Shown here: positions 54,030 through 64,000 of the stretch, one piece after another
Layout of the letters: each line of letters opens with the position of its first letter
Numbering within the stretch: position 1 is the stretch's first letter
Assembly: GCA_002104945.1 (NCBI GenBank)
Contig: MCFH01000057.1
Coordinates: 186,001 to 250,000, forward strand
DNA from: Piromyces finnis
Taxonomy: Eukaryota > Neocallimastigomycota > Neocallimastigomycetes > Neocallimastigales > Neocallimastigaceae
Length of the DNA: 64,000 nucleotides
Reading direction: 5' to 3'
Notes under the pieces: model-generated
The model's database searches: none
Told to the model about the DNA's origin: nothing
The model's input: only the letters and a program-made list of their open reading frames with translations
Translations under genes and position numbers: made by a program

Positions 54030-54595
54030 ATTTTTAATTATTATTGTTTTTTATAATTATAATAAAACTTTTAGTTTTATTCATTTTTGATGGGTTTGTG
54101 TATCTGTATTTGTTAAATAGTACCAATAATACATTTCTTTCTAAAAATATTTCAACAATAATTTCAGAGTTTATTATCATCTATTATAGTGACGATAAAT
54201 GGTTTAAAAAGAAAAGAAACCTAAATAACAATATAATAATTAAACATAATACAAATTCCGGAAAAGTTATATTTAAAATTATAAATATAATTTTACCATT
54301 AAATAATACCAAAATAAATGAAACAAATTGAAATAAAATTATATAATATCATATACACAAACCATCATTATAAATAAAAGAAACTTTTTTAAAATATATA
54401 GTTTGTTTTTAATTATAAATTATTAATTAGATTATACTTATTTACTAAACTGTAAAATATAGATTAGGATTATGTAGATAAAAAAGGCATAAACCTTTTT
54501 TATAATAATACAATAGATGAAATAATAATGATGATAATATTTTTATTAAAAAGATCATTATATAATAGAAGATTAATTTCTTTTTTCTTTTTTTT
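54030..54595 (+). pseudogene. Decayed GH5-like copy
   Basis: The frame 54044-54331 contains FLSKNISTIISEF followed by IIYYSDDKWFKK, aligning with LLSKSVATIISEF and the following Asp/Trp segment of the GH5-like gene. DNA at 54153-54173 matches 50035-50055 with about two differences. Further on, 54395-54480 resembles the intron and start of exon 2 of that gene (50305-50395), including the TAAAATATA..TTAGGATT acceptor region. The upstream part of the GH5 domain is not recognisable, and the frame lacks the catalytic motifs. This is a degraded duplicate of the anchored GH5 homologue. Confidence 0.6.
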
Positions 54596-55204
54596 TTTTT
54601 TTTTTTGTGAATACTAATTATATTATATCAATATTATTTTATATATTAATATATAGTTATAGATTTTAATAAAACTTTTAAAACCAAATAAAATGTAGTA
54701 GTGGAAAAAATGAATAAATAAGAATATATTGTAAATGTAAGAAGGAAATGATTAGCTTTATTATTTATAAATTTTAATGTTATTATTAGAATTTTAAAAC
54801 TTTATTATACAATAATGTTATATGTAAGATAATGTCATCGATTTTTTTTTTTTCATTACTACATGAATAAAAATATACCAAAAACTTTAAAAATATATAT
54901 GTAATTAAAAATAAATATGTAATTAATTGTTAAGGAGAAATAAAATTTGTGGTTTGATTTATAATAATAAATAAAATTATAATTTTATTTTAAAACTTTA
55001 AAATTTAAACTTAATATGTTTTAATAGTTTTTATATTACTTCAGTTAATAAACAACAATATTATTTATTGTTATAATATAATCATTATTAACATATTGTT
55101 ACAATTAATTGTTTTAAAAATATTATTTAAATCATCAGGTATATATTTATGTATATATATTTTGAAATATTAGCTCTAAGAAATATAAAAGAATATTATT
55201 AAGA
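54596..55204. other. Intergenic, upstream of ankyrin gene
   Basis: A+T rich, no motif recognised. It is the 5' flank of the ankyrin-repeat gene. Confidence 0.45.
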
Positions 55205-58052
<2,848 letters not shown>

Positions 58053-58573
58053 TTGAGTATATCCATTTTCCTTTTTAATAATACTATATTAGTGATTTAT
58101 AAAATATATATTATTAGATATTATAAAAGGGGGGATTTTTATTCATTATATAAATATAAATTTTGTATTTTTTAAATAAGCAATATTGTAGAACTTTTAA
58201 GCATAATAAGTAGATATCTTTTAATAAGATTTATATTATTTAAAATTATACTGAAAAAAAAAAAAAGAAAGAAAATAGATTAATATAAGTTTATAACTTT
58301 ATATTTTAAATATAAATCCAATTTATTTTTCTTTAATATTTTATTATATTATTATTACAATTATTGTTTTTATATATATAATTTTTCTTAATTATTAGCC
58401 TATTAAAATATTATAATTTTATAAAATACTAATATTTTAACAAGAATAATTACCTTTTTAATGTCAATTTATTTGAAAAAAATATATATATATATATAAT
58501 AAATTAATCATTATATATTTATTAAAGAATATATATGAAATATAAAAATTAAATAAAATAAAACCTATAAAAT

Positions 58574-58608
<35 letters not shown>

Positions 58609-59188
58609 TTTAATTACTTCAACTAATTTATCTATTTATGAAATATTTAATTACTTCATAGAAAATGAAGTTGAGAACTTAGAGCTTCATTTTAAGTATG
58701 TATTTGCTTGTTATCCAATAATTAATAGGCCAACTTCTATTTTTCTTTTCTCTTAATTATGTTTTAAAATTAAACTAATATAAAATAGGGTAAAATACCC
58801 AGTAATATTTTAAAAACAATAAGGAAAAAGGCTAAAAATACTAAAAACATCAATATTTTATGGTGGTGATGAAAGTAACTAACAACCAACCTTTATTCTT
58901 TTTAATAAATGATATTTAATAACAAGCAAAATTTTTAGATCATTCTCCCTTTTTTTTTCATTTAAAGATTTTGGTAACACAAATAAAATAACAATAACCA
59001 ATTGTTATTGTACCACCAAACCTAGGGAAAATATAAAAAAAATATATAAAAAAAAAGCAATATAAAAAAGTTTTAAAAATTGTAATAAGACCAATTACAA
59101 ATGTTAAATAATAAAATATACCAATTTCAAATAAGTTTTAACATATTCTTACTCTAATATATAATAAAAATAAATATTGAAATTAAAT
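58053..59188. other. Intergenic with one coding-like remnant
   Basis: Mostly A+T rich. At about 58612-58756 a plus-strand frame of some 48 codons (YEIFNYFIENEVENLELHFK, then YVFACYPIINRPT) has coding-like composition but no start, splice partner or family match. At about 58990-59011 an 8-bp palindrome (ACAATAAC/GTTATTGT) flanks a five-base loop. Confidence 0.4.
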
Positions 59189-60517
59189 ATGAACTTAAGT
59201 CATACATACTATAGAAAAAAATTCTATGAATATATTCACAATAAGGAAGAATTCAAAAAGTATATTGAAACACTTGACATTGTAAATAATTTTTAATATT
59301 ATATTTTATAATTAATGTAATATATATAAAATATAATATCTTTTTTTTTTCCATACAAGTATATAGTTTAATAATTATTTTAACTATAATTCATTTTGTA
59401 TATATATATATATAAAATTGTAATTATTAATTTCTATAAATAACATATCTGAAATATATATCAAAAATTTAATTAGGACGAACTTTTAAATTTAAATTTT
59501 ATTATTGATTACCATATATATGATTTATATAAAGAATTAAAATGTAAAGTTAGAGAACAAGGAACAATAATTAAACCTTATCTATCTTTGGAACAAAGAC
59601 AATTTATCTTAGAACATAATTCAAATATAGATTTTAGTGATTTACATGATGGCGACATTATACATATACCCTTTTCATTATATGAACAAAAAATTACATT
59701 ATTAATACTCGGATTTAATGATAATGTTGTTATCGGAACTTCATTGGAATTATTGAATAAATTCTTGCCCGATAGATTAACTAATGATATATTAGAATTT
59801 TATAAAGATATAAAAAACAGGTATATATAATTAATTTTTAATAATTTAATTGACTTTTCCAAAATTTAAATAATAAAATTAAAAGATATAATATTAAATT
59901 GAAAAAATTTAATATTACAGAGGAAGTTTCATAACTGATGATTGTGATGTTTTAGTATTTAAAAACGCAAAAGGTATATATATATATAACAATTAAATAT
60001 TAATTCTTTTAAATTTAATGCTTTCATTATATTAAAATTAATAATAAATGTTATTTCATTTATTATAACAAAATATACTATTTAAATTTATTTTTAGTTA
60101 TGTCAAAACCACTTTCTTCATCATCATCCTTTTCTAGTACTTTTAATAATCAGGAATTATGTTATAATAAAAGTGTAAATATACACATAATCTATAGTTT
60201 TTGTTTAAAAAAAATTTATATATTATTTTTTTTAACATCAAAATAATATATAATTCTTTTTATATTATATAAAAATTAGTTCAATCAAAATATAAATGAA
60301 AAAATACCATTTTTATTTAATCCTATAAGTACTATCAAACATAATAGTGGACCTATTACAGAAATAGCTTTATTTACTGATTATAGTAATCATTCAAAAA
60401 AGACATATTTTGCGGCAGGTTGTTGTGTAAATCAACCAGATGTACAAAAGGATAATTTTTTAACATCAATTTTAGAAGATGGTAATAATAAGCATAATAA
60501 TAAGCATAACAACAATA

Positions 60518-60552
<35 letters not shown>

Positions 60553-62391
60553 AATAATAATTTTATTAAAATTCATTTAAAATTTTTTAATTTTTATTTT
60601 TGTATATTATGAATATTTAAAAGGTTATGTAAATGTTCTTTCAACCCACAATGAATCTACAAATGAAAATGGTATTTTTTATAGTATTTTATAATATATA
60701 TTCTATTACATTTTCAATATTAATATATAAATTATTTCACTTTTATTAGATGAAAACTACTCAACTATATCAGATATTAAAATATCAAACAACGGGAAAT
60801 ACATTTATACCTCAGGGTTTGATAAAAGAATTGAAGTTTGGGATCGAAAGAATTTTCGTCGAGAATATATTATAGGTAAATTATTTTTGGAATTAAATTT
60901 TTATTTAATATTATAATAACTTTATTTTAATAATAATAAATAAATAAATAAAAAAAAGGTCAACAACATAGAGCTAATATTAATAGATTAGCAGTCCATC
61001 CAGAATATTATGATAAGGAAATTGTTGCTTCTTGCTCTGATGACGGGTAAAATAAAATATAATTATTTTATTTAACTATCTTCTTTTTTTTTTTTTTCTT
61101 TAATTATTATATACTAAAAAAAAAATTAATATTATTTATATAGAGTTGTAATTTTATATAGTGAAAGATGTGATAGTGATAATGATAGTGAATTATCGTA
61201 TAGCAGTAGTAATAGTAATGATGTTTGGCATCAAAATAAAATTGGTTATCCATCTAGTTATTCTGCATGTGATATAACATTTGGTATAAAAAATTGTAAT
61301 AATTTATTATTTACAGGATTTGAATGTGAGCTTGGAGGCATTGTTTGTATCTTTTAAAAAAAAATTAATTGTTTTTAAATTTTAATAAACTAATCAACTA
61401 ATTATTACTATATTACTATATATACAATAGATAAAACTATATAATATTGATATATGCCAAGTGGTTTATAAACGAAAATTTCCAGGTCGTATATCTTGTA
61501 TTTCTTTATCACCTACTGGTAAATTTTATTAATTGTTAACCTTTTAACTTTAATAAAGATAAAAAATTAATTATTATTTAAAAAAAATTTTTTAAAAGGA
61601 AAGTTATTAACATGTGGAACATTTATTGGAAGTGAAGAAGATTATAGTAATAATGGTATATATTTGATTGATACAGAAAATCAGCAATATATAAAAAATA
61701 TAGATACCCCTCAAAATGATATAAATGTAATTTTATGGAGGTAACGACAACAATATAATAAAAAAATAAAATTATGTTAAAATACGAAAAGTTTAAAAAT
61801 GTTTAATCTTTAAATGTATTACTATATAAAAATTAAAGTCGTGATGGTCAAAAAATCGTAAGTTGCTCAACAGATGATTGTGCAATAATATATGATATAC
61901 GTTATTTGTCAACTCCATTAATTACATTAAAGCATGAAGGTGAATAAATATTAATAAAAAAAATTTTTTTAAACCTTAATATATATTCAATATAATAATA
62001 TTTATAATTATAATTATTTTTGTTTTATAGGATATTTAGAACCTGATAGTTGTGGTATTGTTTCTGCGAAGTGGATGAATAAAACAAATATTTTGATTAC
62101 TGGAGGAACAGATTCTACTCTTAGATTTTGGGATATAAGAAGAGGGGAACCAGAAGTTCATAATATTTTTTTAGATGATAGTTCAGTATCAAGCATATCA
62201 TTAACAGATGGTAAACAACAATGATGATATTATATAATATATTTTCTTTTTTCATTTATTATTAATTAAATTATATTATATATATATATATATTAAAATT
62301 TAAAGATGATGAATGGTTATGTGCTGGAACAAATAATGGATGTGTAAAATTACATTCAATAGATAGAGATTATATTTCTTTATGGAATTGA
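59189..62391 (+). CDS. WD40-repeat protein
   Basis: Fourteen exons: 59189-59281, 59477-59820, 59921-59973, 60098-60174, 60280-60481, 60624-60671, 60750-60875, 60959-61046, 61144-61342, 61431-61518, 61599-61740, 61839-61939, 62031-62210, 62306-62391 (1827 nt, 608 aa); all junctions are in phase. Residues about 1-150 are unrecognised. WD40 units follow from about 215, including ISDIKISNNGKYIYTSGFD ... IEVWDRKNF, ASCSDDG, VSCSTDDCAIIYDIRYL and LITGGTDSTLRFWDIRRG. The WDIR and YDIR endings fit the WDXR signature of CUL4-DDB1 adaptors (DCAF), a weak hint only. It should form a beta-propeller scaffold in the cytosol or nucleus. Introns are 80-200 nt, and the donor of intron 9 (GTTTGT) is the least certain. 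After the TGA at 62389-62391 the same frame stays open for 20 more codons. Confidence 0.83.
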
Positions 62392-63601
62392 AATAATAAT
62401 AATGATGATGAATATAATAATTTTCAAAATACAAATATTGGAATATTAGAATAACACTTAAATTATTATAGAAAAATTATTTAAAAAGTTAAATTCATAA
62501 ATTTAATATAAATTTTAAGATTATTTTGTAATATGAAAGTATTTAAATTTTTATATTTTCATATTACAAAACAACCTTAAATTTAAAACAGGCTAAATAG
62601 TATATATATTAATTATAAATATAAATTATAATTAATGAATGGTATGTTTTTTACCTTAATTTTTTAATAAATAATATTTTTCAAAGTGGAGACTTTGGAT
62701 TTTAATAGAAATCGTAATTTGTAATTTTTTCAATTATGAATTAATAATTAATATTATTCATACCTTAACCAAAAAAGAAATAAATAAAATTAAATTAAAT
62801 AAAAAAAAAAAAACAATTTATATGTTTTTAGCTTTCTTTATCAGAATAGGAATAATTATTAATTATATTTATTCAAACTCTATTTAAAAAAAAAAAATTA
62901 ATTCATTATCACAAAATAATGAATAATAAATAATTTATTAATAACTTAGATATAATGTATATAATAATATATAAATGATCATGAAAAAAAAATTTATATT
63001 AATAGTTTACAATTTTTATAGATCAATTAAGATATAATTATAAACTTTTTTTTTTCTTTAATTCTATAAATATATTTATCAAATTTAATTATAATATTTT
63101 AGTTTTATTGAACGCCTTTATATTCAATATTGTTGTAAAAAGTTGAATTATTAATTTACTTTATTTTATTTTAATAGATTCATCTTTAAATAAAATATAA
63201 AAAGAATCAAAATTAATTCTTTTTTACCTATTCATTGTTTTGTTACTTTTTTTTTTTTTTTTCCAACATTCCTGTAATATTTATTATATTTATTTAAAAT
63301 AAATATATAGTATTTTTAATGATTTACTTAAAAGTATTTTATTCTATTTTTATTTTTTGTTTTTTGCTTTTCCATATGAAATAATTATTTACTAATTTCA
63401 ATATTTAAATATATAGCTAACTTTCAACATAAAGTTCCAGATAAAATATATATAATAAAAAAAAAAAAAAAAGACATCATTCTATAATGAAAAAGTGAAA
63501 ATAAAAATAATTATTTTTTTTCTTTGTTGGCAATAATAAACTTTGAATATAAAGATATTTTTCAATGATTAATTTATAAAATAAAGTTTTTAAAAAAAAC
63601 G

Positions 63602-63632
<31 letters not shown>

Positions 63633-64000
63633 ATTGTGGTATATGATAAAGTTAAATTTTAATTAATACTTTTTTTTAAGGAAGCTTTTTTTTTTTTGTT
63701 TCTATTTTTAATGTTTGTTATTTATTTAGAATTTACTTTTATTAATAATAGTTATAGTTTTATTATTATTTTTAATGTTTCATCATTAACTAAAAGGTTA
63801 AATAATAATTATATTTATATATTTTATACAACCTAAAATAAGTATTACAAATTTCTTTTTCAATAATTTTATTTTTATTTAAATTTTATTAACACTTAAT
63901 ATTTATAATTATAAAATTATAACTAATAAAAAGATTAATATAAAATTTAACTATTTTTAATTCTTTTAATTCAAATTTTGTTAGTTATAATTTCTAAAAT
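62392..64000. other. Intergenic to window end
   Basis: A+T rich sequence with homopolymers. The first 63 bases continue the WD40 reading frame beyond its stop. No other gene or RNA signal is supported before the window ends. Confidence 0.5.

Overview
The window reads as nuclear DNA of an anaerobic gut fungus (Neocallimastigomycota; genus not resolved). Intergenic DNA and introns are extremely A+T rich, with long A/T homopolymers and microsatellites. Genes are islands of higher complexity cut by many short GT-AG introns. The gene content fits this phylum: a cellulosome scaffoldin-like repeat protein, a gut-fungal type GH5 endoglucanase homologue, CBM18/hevein-type chitin-binding proteins, a CE4 deacetylase, a GH18 chitinase and a GH24 (phage-lysozyme) like protein. 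No fungal dockerin was seen.

Layout: 2.5-3.8 kb, Sec4/Rab8-type GTPase (+). 5.0-10.1 kb, a ten-exon receptor-like protein with a beta-helix ectodomain, EGF module and 7TM region (-). 12.7-14.1 kb, chitin deacetylase with four CBM18 modules (+). 15.3-18.3 kb, multi-TM alpha/beta hydrolase (-). 19.2-23.5 kb, scaffoldin-like protein (-). 25.8-27.2 kb, secreted esterase (+). 30.2-34.0 kb, multi-TM class 3 lipase (+). 35.7-37.0 and 38.5-39.8 kb, two related chitin-binding proteins (-). 41.0-42.9 kb, GH18 chitinase with a frame break (-). 45.3-47.5 kb, casein kinase 2 beta (-). 49.2-50.5 kb, membrane-anchored GH5 homologue lacking its catalytic acid/base (+). 50.9-52.3 kb, membrane-anchored GH24-like protein with two frame breaks (-). 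53.4-54.6 kb, decayed copies related to those last two. 55.2-58.1 kb, ankyrin protein (+). 59.2-62.4 kb, 14-exon WD40 protein (+).

Many products are predicted to be secreted or held at the surface by a C-terminal hydrophobic tail or TM segments, and several act on or bind chitin or plant polysaccharide. A notable theme is loss of catalytic residues with the fold apparently retained: GH5 (NEP to NSP), the TM-fused hydrolase (catalytic His position is Tyr) and the GH24-like protein (Thr of the T-I-G-Y-G-H motif is Leu). Two intergenic zones (about 11.96-12.18 kb and 27.7-28.17 kb) have higher G+C and nested complementary stems and may encode structured RNAs. No tRNA, rRNA, CRISPR array or autonomous transposon was recognised. 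All splice models were built by eye from GT/AG sites with phase checked across every junction.
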